Shown here one piece after another: positions 49,146-59,270 of a stretch of 64,000 bases of DNA (positions are counted from its first letter, which is position 1; every line of letters begins with the position of its first letter). Below the pieces are notes generated by a model. The model ran no database searches. It saw only the letters and a program-made list of their open reading frames with translations, and was not told where the DNA came from. Source of the stretch: Legionella gratiana. Lineage in GTDB: Bacteria > Pseudomonadota > Gammaproteobacteria > Legionellales > Legionellaceae. Location of the stretch: NCBI RefSeq assembly GCF_001467695.1, contig NZ_LNYE01000004.1, positions 1 to 64,000 on the forward strand. Reading direction: 5' to 3'. A program made the position numbers and the translations under genes.

Positions 49146-50297
49146 ATGAAACAAAAAACTCAAAATAAAATAGACAAAGAGAGTTTTTTTGTATTATTGA
49201 AGGGAACATTAGTCTCTATTCCTTTTAATGTGATTGGCGCGGCCTTACTTAGTTTGGACTTTCTTTATCATAATGTGGCCAATCGTATCGTATTTTCTTG
49301 GTTTGGAGCCATTTTATTTCTCAGCATAGGGCGTTTAATTTTCAATCGAGTAGTAATTGTAAAAAAGTATTATCAGACCCATTTTGATTTAACTCTTTTT
49401 CTTTTTCTTGTATTTATTTTTGTGACTGGTTTAACTTGGAGCGCTGCATTTTTTATATTTTTACCCATCACAAATAGCACACAACAAGCCATTCTTGCTC
49501 TTGTACTAGGAGGTTTGTCAGCAGGTGCGATTGCTTCATTAGCAATCTATCTTGCTGCTTTTTATGCTTATGTATTACCTATGCTTGTACCAATCATTAT
49601 TTATAACCTTTATTTGTTGCAACCAGATAAAGTAATCACTGGAATTTTATATTCCATGTTTTTGATTATGGTGTGCATCACGGCAAGAGTAAGTTCTGGG
49701 TTGCTGCATACTACATTCAAGCTAGGTAGGGAAAAGGATATTTTAATTAAAGAATTAAAACTTTCTAACCTCAAGCTGGAAAAATCTATTGAAGAGGCTA
49801 GAGCTATGTCCATTACTGATTCGTTGACTGGTTTATATAATAGACGCTATTTTGATATGATTTTTCATAATGAATTCAAAAAGGCACAACGCAATCAGTA
49901 TGCTATAAATTTGGTGCTTATTGATATCGATAATTTTAAATACATCAATGATACTTTTGGTCATCCCTCTGGAGATGACTTTTTGATTTATGTTGCAAAT
50001 TCACTAAAAATATCTGCAAAACGAGCAAATGATATTGTTTTTCGTTTAGGTGGAGATGAATTTGCTTTAATTTTATCAAATATGCGCCCTACTGAGGTCC
50101 TGCTTTTTTGTGATGCGTTACAACAAAGATTTAGCAATAACAATCAGTATACAAATGTTACCATGAGTATGGGAATTATCAGTATTGCTTCATTTCATTC
50201 GTTGGATCTGCAAACAGTGATTTCCGCTGCAGACCAAACATTGTATCAGGCTAAAAAAGATGGAAAAAATAAAATTATTGCAAAAGTGATTAATTGA
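49146..50297 (+). CDS. Membrane diguanylate cyclase (GGDEF)
   Basis: The N-terminal 185 residues hold five or six transmembrane helices. A coiled-coil linker (KELKLSNLKLEKSIEEARAM) and a GGDEF domain follow. The active-site loop is intact (LGGDEF, 301-306), and the inhibitory site RAND (293-296) lies exactly five residues before it. It should synthesise c-di-GMP with product inhibition. No EAL domain is present. The ATG at 49146 is preferred over a TTG at 49134. Confidence 0.93.
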   Translation: MKQKTQNKIDKESFFVLLKGTLVSIPFNVIGAALLSLDFLYHNVANRIVFSWFGAILFLSIGRLIFNRVVIVKKYYQTHFDLTLFLFLVFIFVTGLTWSAAFFIFLPITNSTQQAILALVLGGLSAGAIASLAIYLAAFYAYVLPMLVPIIIYNLYLLQPDKVITGILYSMFLIMVCITARVSSGLLHTTFKLGREKDILIKELKLSNLKLEKSIEEARAMSITDSLTGLYNRRYFDMIFHNEFKKAQRNQYAINLVLIDIDNFKYINDTFGHPSGDDFLIYVANSLKISAKRANDIVFRLGGDEFALILSNMRPTEVLLFCDALQQRFSNNNQYTNVTMSMGIISIASFHSLDLQTVISAADQTLYQAKKDGKNKIIAKVIN

Positions 50298-50381
50298 TAA
50301 TTTTTATTTCATTTTATTCTTAAAATTTGGTCTGTTTCATTGTTATAATGCCTTCTCCTTTCATTAGTGGTATGGATAGTT

Positions 50382-53300
50382 ATGTGGATTGTATGGATTG
50401 CACTCTCGCGACCTTACACGTTTATTGTAATGGCTCTTATGCTTCTTATTATTGGGCCTTTAGCAATTATGCGTACTCCCACGGATATTTTTCCTGATAT
50501 TGATATTCCAGTTGTTAGTGTAGTGTGGACTTTCACCGGATTACCGCCTGATGAAATGAGCGCGCGTATTACCTATGTTTTTGAACGTGCGGTAACTACT
50601 ACGGTTAACGATATTGAACATATTGACTCTGAATCACTCAATGGGGTGAGCGTTGTAAAATTATTCTTTCAAAAGGGCGTAAATGTGGATATGGCTCTGA
50701 GCCAAGTCACTGCAATCTCACAAACCATATTAAGAAACTTGCCGCCAGGGACTTTACCTCCGTTAATTTTAAGCTATAAAGCGTCAACTATCCCTGTGTT
50801 ACAACTTGTGCTATCGAGTCCAACTCTTCCTGAGCAGAAGTTAAATGATTTAGGAACTAACTTTATTCGTCCTCAGCTTGCAACCGTTCAAGGAGCGTCA
50901 TTACCTTATCCTTATGGTGGAAAGGTCCGGCAAATTATGGTTTATCTTGATATGCAAGCAATGCAAACCTATGGTATTTCGCCACAAGAAGTGAATCAAG
51001 CAATACTTGCACAAAACCTTATTATTCCTGCTGGTACGGAAAAAATAGGTCAATATGAATATGTGGTTAAACTCAATAGTAGTCCCATTAATGCGGTTGA
51101 ATTAAATGATGTGCCTGTTAAAACAACGCCAGGTCGAGTATTGTATGTGCGTGATATAGGTCATGTACTTGACGGATTTGCACCACAAACAAATATTGTC
51201 AGAGTAGATGGACGTCGCGCGGTAATGATGTCCGTAGAAAAAACTGGAAGCGCATCAACTTTGGATATTGTACACCGTGTTAAGAACTTAATCCCTAAGA
51301 TAAAAGATATGATGCCTAAGGCGCTTAACTTATCTTATTTTGGGGATCAATCGATATTTGTCACGGCAGCAATTCATGGAGTAATTACAGAAGGAGCGAT
51401 CGCTGCTGCATTAACTGCGTTAATGATCCTTCTCTTTTTGGGTAGTGTACGGAGTACTTTGATTATCACCTTGTCTATTCCTTTATCCATTATTACATCG
51501 TTAACCGTTCTTTCTGCACTAGGCGAAACAATTAATATTATGACCTTGGGAGGCTTAGCTCTCGCAGTGGGCATTTTAGTTGATGATGCTACAGTAGCCA
51601 TTGAAAACATTAATTGGAATTTAGAACAAGGAAAAGAAGTAGAGCAAGCGATTCTTGATGGAGCAAAACAAATAGCGATACCTGCTCTTGTCTCAACTTT
51701 ATGTATTTGTATCGTTTTTGTCCCCATGTTTTTTCTGGGAGGGGTTGCACAATACTTATTTGTACCCTTAGCGGAGGCGGTAATTTTTGCGATGCTCATG
51801 TCTTATATATTATCACGTACCTTAGTGGCCACTTTAGCGAAATATTGGTTGCGCCGGCATGAATATGAAGCTGAAAATGGAAAAAAGAAAAATTTACTAG
51901 CTCGTGTGCATGGGAAATTTGAGGAGAAATTTGTCCGCTTACGCTCACGGTATCTTGAGGCACTCTCTTGGTCATTAAATAATGCTAAAGCTTTTATTGT
52001 CTGTTTTTTGGGGGTTGTGGGTATTTCAATACTCTTGTTAGGGCCATGGTTAGGTTCAAATTTCTTTCCTAGCGTGGATGCCGGACAAATGAAATTGCAT
52101 ATTAGTGCTCCCACAGGGACACGAGTAGAAGAAACAGCAAAGATTGTTGATGATATTGAAAGACTTATTCGCAAAGTAATTTCTCCTAAAGACTTGGATA
52201 GTATTGTTGATAATATAGGATTACCTACAAGTGGAATTAATTTGTCTTACAGTAATTCGGCTACAAATGGACCAGAAGATGCCGATATTTTAATTTCTTT
52301 GAAAGAAGGGCATCGACCTAGCTCTGATTATCAGCGTGAACTCAGAGTCGTTTTACGAGATCATTTTCCAGCGGTGACTTTTTCCTTTTTACCGGCAGAT
52401 ATTGTTAATCAAATTATTAATTTTGGCTTACCCTCTCCGATTAACATTCAGGTGATTGGTTTAAAGAAAGAAGAGAATATGAATTATGCTAATAAATTAT
52501 TAAGGGAATTAAAATTAATACCCGGTCTCGTTGATGGACGGATAAGACAAAAAAATAATTATCCTGAGTTTTTTGTTGCTGTTGATCGGAGTTTGGCACG
52601 CGAAGTTGGGTTTACTCAGCAAGATATTGCTTCTGATTTGTTATTGGCGTTGTCAGGTAGTTTTCAAACGACACCTACCTTCTGGCTCGATACGAAAACC
52701 GGAGTTTCTTATCCTGTGGTAACTCAGGCGCCACAATATGTGATGAGCTCATTAAATGATTTGAATAATGTGCCTATTGGAACTTTAAGCTCGCCAAGTC
52801 AACTGCAAATTTTAGGTGCTTTATCCACCGTGAAACGTACATGGACTCCAGCAGTTGAGTCTCATTACGATGTTCAGCCGGTGATTGATATTTTTGCAAC
52901 AACACAAGATAGAGATTTAGGAGGAGTCACAAAAGACATTGAACGCGTTATCGAGCAAACTAAAAAAGATGTTCCTAAAGGATCCTCTGTAGTCGTTCGT
53001 GGCCAAATTGATACCAAACAACATGCATTCAGTGGACTTTATTGGGGATTGGCTTTCTCGATTTTACTTGTTTATTTATTGATTGTTATCAATTTTCAAT
53101 CTTGGACTGATCCGTTCATCATTATTACTGCCTTACCTGCTGCAATTGCTGGAATTACCTGGATGCTATTCCTGACTCATACCTCCATAAGTGTGCCTGC
53201 TTTGACCGGAGCAATTATGTGTATGGGGGTGGCAACGGCAAATAGTATTCTTATTATCAGCTTTGCTAGAGATCATCTAGCATCTGAAAATAACCCAATG

Positions 53301-53555
53301 AAAGCTGCTCTTGAGGCAGGACTGACACGTTTAAGACCGGTGATGATGACTGCTTTAGCGATGATCATTGGTATGTGTCCGATGGCCTTAGGTTTAGGCG
53401 ACGGAGGGGAGCAGAATGCTCCATTGGGGAGAGCTGTAATTGGTGGGCTATCCTTTGCTACTATAGCCACACTCTTTTTTGTCCCCTCTGTTTTTTATGT
53501 GATTCATGAGCGGAAATTGAAGAAGAAACAAAAACAAGGGAAAGAGCATGCTTAA
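50382..53555 (+). CDS. RND family efflux pump, inner-membrane permease
   Basis: This is a 1057-residue resistance-nodulation-division transporter with twelve helices and two large periplasmic loops. The proton-relay pair is seen in GILVDDATVAIENI, and the N terminus MWIVWIALSRPYTFIV is typical for the family. The protein belongs to the hydrophobe/amphiphile class. Substrate is not predictable. The frame opens at 50367, but the ATG at 50382 gives the usual start. It overlaps the adaptor gene by 8 nt. The order pump-adaptor-outer factor is the reverse of the more usual adaptor-first order. Confidence 0.93.
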   Translation: MWIVWIALSRPYTFIVMALMLLIIGPLAIMRTPTDIFPDIDIPVVSVVWTFTGLPPDEMSARITYVFERAVTTTVNDIEHIDSESLNGVSVVKLFFQKGVNVDMALSQVTAISQTILRNLPPGTLPPLILSYKASTIPVLQLVLSSPTLPEQKLNDLGTNFIRPQLATVQGASLPYPYGGKVRQIMVYLDMQAMQTYGISPQEVNQAILAQNLIIPAGTEKIGQYEYVVKLNSSPINAVELNDVPVKTTPGRVLYVRDIGHVLDGFAPQTNIVRVDGRRAVMMSVEKTGSASTLDIVHRVKNLIPKIKDMMPKALNLSYFGDQSIFVTAAIHGVITEGAIAAALTALMILLFLGSVRSTLIITLSIPLSIITSLTVLSALGETINIMTLGGLALAVGILVDDATVAIENINWNLEQGKEVEQAILDGAKQIAIPALVSTLCICIVFVPMFFLGGVAQYLFVPLAEAVIFAMLMSYILSRTLVATLAKYWLRRHEYEAENGKKKNLLARVHGKFEEKFVRLRSRYLEALSWSLNNAKAFIVCFLGVVGISILLLGPWLGSNFFPSVDAGQMKLHISAPTGTRVEETAKIVDDIERLIRKVISPKDLDSIVDNIGLPTSGINLSYSNSATNGPEDADILISLKEGHRPSSDYQRELRVVLRDHFPAVTFSFLPADIVNQIINFGLPSPINIQVIGLKKEENMNYANKLLRELKLIPGLVDGRIRQKNNYPEFFVAVDRSLAREVGFTQQDIASDLLLALSGSFQTTPTFWLDTKTGVSYPVVTQAPQYVMSSLNDLNNVPIGTLSSPSQLQILGALSTVKRTWTPAVESHYDVQPVIDIFATTQDRDLGGVTKDIERVIEQTKKDVPKGSSVVVRGQIDTKQHAFSGLYWGLAFSILLVYLLIVINFQSWTDPFIIITALPAAIAGITWMLFLTHTSISVPALTGAIMCMGVATANSILIISFARDHLASENNPMKAALEAGLTRLRPVMMTALAMIIGMCPMALGLGDGGEQNAPLGRAVIGGLSFATIATLFFVPSVFYVIHERKLKKKQKQGKEHA

Positions 53556-54693
53556 ACGAATTCAAACTCATTTGCAAAACCCCAAGCATAGGCGACTTCT
53601 TATCGGACTTTCTGTGTTTTTAATTATTCTCCTCATTATCTTTCTCACGCGTATTTCTGCAGCCATTCGTTTGCGCAATGAAACCATAGCTAACGCTGTT
53701 CCTGTAGTAAAAGTAATAACAGCACAACAAGAAAAGGGCGTTGATCGCATCATTCTACCAGGCAATGTGCAGGCATGGCATAATTCTCCTATTTATGCAC
53801 GCACAAATGGATATGTTAAAAAATGGTATGTGGATATTGGAAGTCGTGTGAAAAAAGGTGATCTACTCGCTGTTATAGAAACCCCCGAACTGGATGCACA
53901 AGAGCGCCAGGCAAGGGCTGATTTAAAATCAGCAATTGCCAATAATAAATTAGCACAAATTACGGCTAAGCGTTGGCGTAATCTCCTGAAAACAGAATCC
54001 GTATCAAAACAAGAGACCGACGAGAAGGTGCTGAATGCTGCTGCGCTTGATGCTGCGGTTTTTGCTTCCCAGGCTAATCTACAACGCTTACAAGCGTTAG
54101 TCGGTTTTGAACGTGTTATCGCTCCATTCGATGGAGTTATTACAGATCGCGCTACGGATATAGGTGATTTAATTGACTCGGGAAGTAGTTCCTCACTTCC
54201 ACCTTTATTTCGCATTGCACAAACCAGTCCTTTGCGTATTTATGTAAAAATTCCGCAATATTATTCTACCCGGATTAAACCCAATATGACGGTCAAGCTG
54301 CATTTTACAGAGCATCCAAAGCAGACATTCACTGCTAAATTATATCAAACGGCTCATGCTATTGATCCTAAAACGCGTACTTTACTGGCTCAGTTTACTA
54401 CGCCAAACAAAAGTGGAGAGCTATTACCTGGTGGCTATACAGAGGTCTGGTTTACTTTGGATATTCCACCAAAAACAGTGATGCTACCGGTTAATACTTT
54501 ATTGTTTCGTGCTCAGGGCTTACAGGTGGCTGCTTTAGATAAAAACAATAAAGTTGTATTAAAGTCAATTACTGTTCGTCGTGATTTTGGCTCGAAGATT
54601 GAAATTGCCACAGGCGTTCTGCCAGGTGATCGGATTATATTAAATCCTTCGGATGGTATTACCAATGGAGAAACAGTACGGGTTGTTTCATGA
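53548..54693 (+). CDS. RND efflux periplasmic adaptor (membrane fusion protein)
   Basis: The protein has a single N-terminal membrane anchor (LLIGLSVFLIILLIIFLT), a lipoyl-like half motif (GYVKKWYVDIGSRVKKGDLL), a coiled-coil hairpin (about 115-165) and beta-barrel regions. It links the pump to the outer-membrane channel. Length is 381 residues. Starts and stops overlap both neighbours, so the three genes form one translationally coupled operon. Confidence 0.93.
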   Translation: MLKRIQTHLQNPKHRRLLIGLSVFLIILLIIFLTRISAAIRLRNETIANAVPVVKVITAQQEKGVDRIILPGNVQAWHNSPIYARTNGYVKKWYVDIGSRVKKGDLLAVIETPELDAQERQARADLKSAIANNKLAQITAKRWRNLLKTESVSKQETDEKVLNAAALDAAVFASQANLQRLQALVGFERVIAPFDGVITDRATDIGDLIDSGSSSSLPPLFRIAQTSPLRIYVKIPQYYSTRIKPNMTVKLHFTEHPKQTFTAKLYQTAHAIDPKTRTLLAQFTTPNKSGELLPGGYTEVWFTLDIPPKTVMLPVNTLLFRAQGLQVAALDKNNKVVLKSITVRRDFGSKIEIATGVLPGDRIILNPSDGITNGETVRVVS

Positions 54694-56186
54694 ATAGATT
54701 TATTAGTCTAGGTATATTTATTTTTACATTGGCAGGTTGTTCGTTAGCACCAAATTATCAGCGTCCTGCGATGCCCATTCCAGAGCATTTCAAAGAGCCA
54801 GGGCAATGGATAGAAATTAAATCAACACCCCGACTTGTTGCCCCGGATGGTTGGTGGGAGGCTTTCCACGATCCTGTTTTAAATGATTTACAAACACAAC
54901 TTAAAGTAGCAAACCAAGATTTAAAATTAGCTTATGCTCGGTTTCAAGAAGCAGTTTCTCTAGTTCAAGTGGCTCGCTCCAATTTTTATCCTACGATTCA
55001 AGGCTTATTGAACGGTAATAGAGAGCAAACGTCACAAACTATAGCAAATGCTGCTTCTAAGCCTCTTTTTAATAACGCTTTATTGGGTGGTTATCTCACT
55101 TATGAAGTTGATGCTTGGGGAAGTATTCGTAATTTAGTAAAAGCAAGTGAAAGTCTTGCTCAGGCAAGTGCTTCTGATATGGCTTCAGTTCGTTTGAGTT
55201 TACAGGCAGAACTTACAAATAATTATTTTGCGTTACGAGGGGCTGATGAAGCACAACGTATCTTGGATACTACGGTTATAGCTTATCAAAAAGCACTTTA
55301 TTTGACAAAATATCGATTTCAAGGAGGAGTTGCGCCTATTGCTAGTGTTGATGAGGCTGAAACGCAATTAGAAAATGCAAAAACGTTAGCCGCTGACAAC
55401 CGATTAAAACGAGCTCAGTTAGAACATGCAATTGCGGTTTTAGTCGGACAAATTCCGAGCAATTTTTCATTAGCTCCAGGCAAACTACCCAGGAGTTTTC
55501 TTGCAATTGGTCCTAATTTACCTTCAACTCTTTTAGAACGTAGACCCGATATTGTGGCAGCAGAATCCCGCGTACAAGCTGCGAATGCAAATATTGGTGT
55601 CGCGCGCGCAGCTTTTTTTCCCGTGATTAATTTAACGGGAACAGGGGGTTTTCAAAGTCAGAGTTTGTCAAATCTGTTTTCGAAGCCCAGTCTCTTTTGG
55701 TCTCTTGGACCTTTTAGTTTATTAACGTTATCCCAACCTTTAGTCCAGCAAGTGATCTTTGATGGTGGTCGTTTACGTGGATTATTAAATCAAGCTAAAG
55801 CCCAGTACTTTGAAACAGTAGCACAGTATCGGCAAACGGTACTTACTGCATTCCAAGATGTAGAAGATAGTCTTATTGCCATTCACCAGTTAGATAAAGA
55901 AATTCACACTCAAACAGCGGCAACTTATGCTGCCAAAAGAGCCTGGAATCAAGGGATATATCGATATAAAGGTGGGTTAGTTACTTTTCTGCAAGTAGTG
56001 GTTGTGGAGAATATAGCATTACAATCAGAACTTTCATTGGTCAATATACGTACGCGTCGCCAAGTTGCCAGTGTGCAATTAATTAAAGCTCTAGGGGGTG
56101 GTTGGTCTTTGGATATGGGACAAAGAAGAACCATTCCAACTCATACAAACAAAACCGATTCTAATCAAAATAAGAACGAAAATTGA
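54690..56186 (+). CDS. Outer-membrane efflux factor, NodT family lipoprotein
   Basis: This TolC-like outer-membrane channel has a lipoprotein signal (lipobox TLAGC, Cys17) followed by SLAPNYQRP, the NodT signature. Two OEP repeats follow, including LLERRPDIVAAESRVQAANA in the second. It completes the RND tripartite pump. Length is 498 residues. The Asn/Lys-rich tail is unusual but not disruptive. Confidence 0.94.
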   Translation: MNRFISLGIFIFTLAGCSLAPNYQRPAMPIPEHFKEPGQWIEIKSTPRLVAPDGWWEAFHDPVLNDLQTQLKVANQDLKLAYARFQEAVSLVQVARSNFYPTIQGLLNGNREQTSQTIANAASKPLFNNALLGGYLTYEVDAWGSIRNLVKASESLAQASASDMASVRLSLQAELTNNYFALRGADEAQRILDTTVIAYQKALYLTKYRFQGGVAPIASVDEAETQLENAKTLAADNRLKRAQLEHAIAVLVGQIPSNFSLAPGKLPRSFLAIGPNLPSTLLERRPDIVAAESRVQAANANIGVARAAFFPVINLTGTGGFQSQSLSNLFSKPSLFWSLGPFSLLTLSQPLVQQVIFDGGRLRGLLNQAKAQYFETVAQYRQTVLTAFQDVEDSLIAIHQLDKEIHTQTAATYAAKRAWNQGIYRYKGGLVTFLQVVVVENIALQSELSLVNIRTRRQVASVQLIKALGGGWSLDMGQRRTIPTHTNKTDSNQNKNEN

Positions 56187-56212
56187 TTGTGCTAATCCTT
56201 TTTTATCCCCTT

Positions 56213-56226
56213 GAAGGTGATCCTTC
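56213..56226 (+). terminator. Weak hairpin after the efflux operon
   Basis: GAAGG (56213-56217) pairs with CCTTC (56222-56226) around TGAT, with a T-rich tail shortly after. It is a weak candidate terminator. Confidence 0.3.
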
Positions 56227-56359
56227 GATTCTTTTATTAAATAAACATTAACAATTCAGAACAATAACCGAAGAGGGTATTTGGTATTGTCTTATCCATT
56301 TAATAAAGCATTCATCCTGTTTATTTAAAATGAAATAAAGAGACAATAGAACATGGTTC

Positions 56360-58069
56360 ATGATGACTACTGTAAGCCAAATTCAAAAGATAACAAAACA
56401 ATTACCACTGTATCAAGTACATCTCGATGGTAGTTTACAATCTAAACTTGCTAAAGTGCGTATCCGTAATGAGGAGGATCCACTAAAGCTCATTGCAGTA
56501 GTGGGTGATTTACAACATGCTGCGTATAAAGCGATAGAAGAACAATATGCTAAATTTGATCCTAAGGCAAGTAAAGACGAACAGATTAAATTTTATAAAA
56601 ATATAATCCATATTAAAGCTCAATTGAGAGAGTTGGAATTTGTACATTTGGAATTAACAAAAGAATTAAATGAAAAAAAACTTATCTATGTTAAAAATGA
56701 AGAATCAATTTCACTTAATGAAAAATATATTTTAGATGGACTCAAAGAAAAAACACCAAAAGAAATCGTACGAGAAAATTATTATCAATTATTGGAAAAA
56801 ATAGGCGAAAATAAGAAATTAAAAGAAAGTGATCGAGCATTTATTAATTCACTTCTCATGCAAATAATCGCCAAGCCAGAAGGCCAAAATTTGATTGTTA
56901 AGCTCAATTGGTTGTTAGAAACAAAAGCCGCAAAACTAAATATGGCCCCCAGCCAAGAGTTTGGATGTTCCTCATCATTAGCTGGAGCAGCAAAAGAACG
57001 TCTGGATTATTTAGATAGTTCATTAGATGAATCTTCATTAAAAAATATAATAAAAAAAGCAACAATGACCTCAGAAGGTACAAAAGATGTCTCAGTTCTT
57101 ATGGATATGAATTATCTCAAATCCATGGCATTTTTAAATACTGAGTCGTATGCATCTCCTGAAGTCGGATTAACTGATCTTGGACCACCATTTATTTTAT
57201 TAGCTCATGAGCTAATTCATGCTACTCATAATGTAACAGGAAGTGCACGAGGGAATTTTAATTCATTTTATGAAGGGATTGATAAAACCGATGATTATTT
57301 GCTAGGACTGCTTTATCCAAAGGAAAGTGAAAAAAAAGTAGGTGATGCAGCAGAAGAATACTGGACCATTGAGGCGGGTCAACTCTGTGAAAATAGCTTG
57401 CGCCGAGAGCATGGATTTTCAGACCGAACGGGCCATGTATCTGCAGAACCGGGAAATGACGCTATCCGTGACTTGTACCATATTGGACTCGCTCGAAATT
57501 ATGATCCTGATATGTTAGAGAAATTAGAGGCGCACTTTAACGCACAGCAGAAACGGTCGCCAGAGGAGCTAGAAAAAATTGATGAAGAGGATAATGACGT
57601 TAAAAATATATTGAAAATAGAGAAGTTTCAATTACAAATCTGTTCGGTACCAGATGTTATCCATGAACTGAAAAGAATGTCTCGTTCTGTAGATCGTTAT
57701 AATAAAATTTTTGACAAATGGAAAAATGATGCCCCAGTACGAGAACACTTTTCACCCGAAGAAAATTGGATGTCGTTATTAACCACACTCCCAATTACTC
57801 TCACTAAAACTTTAATGGCGGTGTGTTCTTTAAATCAATCTGGATTAAGTCAAGATGAAAACATACAGTTGTGGAAAAATGCTCTTTCCGAAATGGAAGT
57901 CGATCCTGAAGATCTACAAAAAATAATTAACAGTTTACAAACTTTAGAGCGTGCTTTCAGTTCTTGTATGCCAGCAGATTTTAAAAATGATCATATGGCA
58001 TCAATAAGTTGTTTTAGAGAGGTATTGGAAGAGCATACGGCTTCATTGCAACATTCTTTTACCGTGTAG
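56360..58069 (+). CDS. M91-like (NleD/XopG type) zinc metalloprotease, candidate effector
   Basis: This is a 569-residue cytosolic-type protein with no signal peptide. Its centre carries a zinc-protease motif, His283-Glu284-x-x-His287 (LLAHELIHATHNVTG). About 45 residues later comes EEYWTIEAG (332-340). The pair of motifs, HELxHA and EExxT-x-G-like, recalls the M91 family of secreted effectors (NleD, HopH1, XopG). The N-terminal 280 residues are helical and unlike those small effectors. The C-terminal tail (REVLEEHTASLQHSFTV) resembles an E-block Dot/Icm signal. It is followed 13 nt later by another effector-like gene. Assignment to M91 is by motif only. Confidence 0.8.
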   Translation: MMTTVSQIQKITKQLPLYQVHLDGSLQSKLAKVRIRNEEDPLKLIAVVGDLQHAAYKAIEEQYAKFDPKASKDEQIKFYKNIIHIKAQLRELEFVHLELTKELNEKKLIYVKNEESISLNEKYILDGLKEKTPKEIVRENYYQLLEKIGENKKLKESDRAFINSLLMQIIAKPEGQNLIVKLNWLLETKAAKLNMAPSQEFGCSSSLAGAAKERLDYLDSSLDESSLKNIIKKATMTSEGTKDVSVLMDMNYLKSMAFLNTESYASPEVGLTDLGPPFILLAHELIHATHNVTGSARGNFNSFYEGIDKTDDYLLGLLYPKESEKKVGDAAEEYWTIEAGQLCENSLRREHGFSDRTGHVSAEPGNDAIRDLYHIGLARNYDPDMLEKLEAHFNAQQKRSPEELEKIDEEDNDVKNILKIEKFQLQICSVPDVIHELKRMSRSVDRYNKIFDKWKNDAPVREHFSPEENWMSLLTTLPITLTKTLMAVCSLNQSGLSQDENIQLWKNALSEMEVDPEDLQKIINSLQTLERAFSSCMPADFKNDHMASISCFREVLEEHTASLQHSFTV

Positions 58070-58082
58070 CAGAGGGGTATTT

Positions 58083-58907
58083 ATGAGAATTGATATATCG
58101 ACTTTAAAACCATTATTTGATTTTTTACATGCTCAAATGATCAAACAAGATAGTTTAGCAAGAAAAAAATGTTTTTCTCGTTATGCTGCATATTACAGAT
58201 CTATTTCAAATCACCTTGTTGAGGAAATAGTAATTATCCAAAAAAATGAAGCGTTAGTAATTAAGAAGTTACTCGAGCAACAAACTTCTCCTCGTTTACA
58301 AGAGGAGAAACAAAACTTACTGTTACACATCAATAAAGTACTGAATAATACTGCTCACTATATGGCACTGATGCAGTGTGTTTTGGATAGCTTTAAAAAT
58401 GGATTTGGTCATTGCCAAGAACATGCTTCACTAGTGAGTTTGGCCTTATTAAAGCTAAATGGGGTAAATTGCAGCCCTCTGATTGAAAATATTTGCATCC
58501 AATCAAAAAATTCATCAGAAAATCATGAGGTAGTTGTTTTGAATAGAAAAGATGACAGCGATATTCAAGATCCCAGAACCTGGGGAGAGGATTGCTTGGT
58601 TATTGATTCAAGTAATTATTGGGTTGAAAAAATTCACAATATTCCAGAAGGAGCCGCATTATATAATCTATTAAAATTAGGTGTGGATATTTGTAAAGTC
58701 AACATATCAGTACTGCACCAAAATGATATGGAGCTCAATTTATTGACTCAGTTTAAGGAAAATCCGGAACATCCTTTTCATCGTATTGAAAAAATGACTT
58801 TTAATTGTTTCATGAAAGAAGTAACTGATTTTGTTGAGAAGCATACAACAATAATGTTATTGCCTGCGCTTGATTTGGAAGAAGAAGAGTGTCGTTTTAC
58901 GCCCTAA
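58083..58907 (+). CDS. Putative Cys-His-Asp (papain/transglutaminase-like) protein, candidate effector
   Basis: I know no name for this 274-residue protein. A possible catalytic triad is Cys111 in GFGHCQEHASLVSLALLK, His148 in SENHEVVVLN and Asp175 in CLVIDSSNYW. The order and spacing fit papain-fold and transglutaminase-like enzymes, including several bacterial effectors. The N-terminal 100 residues are helical. The C terminus LDLEEEECRFTP is a strong acidic E-block-like tail. It is 13 nt after the M91-like gene, probably in one transcript, and ends before a clear terminator. Confidence 0.75.
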   Translation: MRIDISTLKPLFDFLHAQMIKQDSLARKKCFSRYAAYYRSISNHLVEEIVIIQKNEALVIKKLLEQQTSPRLQEEKQNLLLHINKVLNNTAHYMALMQCVLDSFKNGFGHCQEHASLVSLALLKLNGVNCSPLIENICIQSKNSSENHEVVVLNRKDDSDIQDPRTWGEDCLVIDSSNYWVEKIHNIPEGAALYNLLKLGVDICKVNISVLHQNDMELNLLTQFKENPEHPFHRIEKMTFNCFMKEVTDFVEKHTTIMLLPALDLEEEECRFTP

Positions 58908-58927
58908 CCCTATTCCCTCATTCATTA

Positions 58928-58969
58928 AACCTAGAAAAAGCAGTAGAACCCAACTGCTTTTTCTAGGTT
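58928..58969 (+). terminator. Terminator after the effector-like pair
   Basis: A perfect 17-bp stem (58928-58944 with 58953-58969) closes an 8-nt loop. The stem includes five A-T pairs and the tail reads AATTTTA. It is a good intrinsic terminator for the two preceding genes. Confidence 0.8.
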
Positions 58970-59270
58970 AATTTTATACAAAGAATATTTTTACTGATGA
59001 CTGTTTAATATTTGATCTTTATAAGGACCAATCATTTGTGATTGGATATCCAGGAAGATAACGTGTGTTCGACAAAATAATATCTTGATTTATTTTTAGG
59101 AATTCTATAAATAACGTGAGTTCGACGTAAAAGGTATTTCATGCCTCTTCCGTTGGTAAACGAAATTTTAAATTTTAGTCCCGTGTAAAAGATAATGAAA
59201 AAGTTTTTTATAGTTAAAATATGGACTAGAATAATTTATGTAGAGCAATAAAAATAAAGAGAGGAAAATC
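58970..59270. other. Intergenic region before the entericidin-like gene
   Basis: No gene is seen in this 301-nt AT-rich stretch. It holds two direct copies of an ATAACGTGNGTTCGAC sequence (59058-59073 and 59111-59126) and presumably the promoter of the downstream lipoprotein gene, for which I see no convincing -35/-10 pair. Confidence 0.6.
59111..59134 (+). repeat. Dispersed repeat copy, direct
   Basis: ATAACGTGAGTTCGACGTAA with AAGG following. The same sequence occurs with two changes, inverted, at 59534-59554, and in shorter form at 45798-45810 and 59058-59073. Confidence 0.65.

Noticed and set aside
53793..54215. Minus-strand frame of 140 codons inside the efflux adaptor
   Set aside because: It is a shadow of the adaptor's coding strand with no recognisable product.
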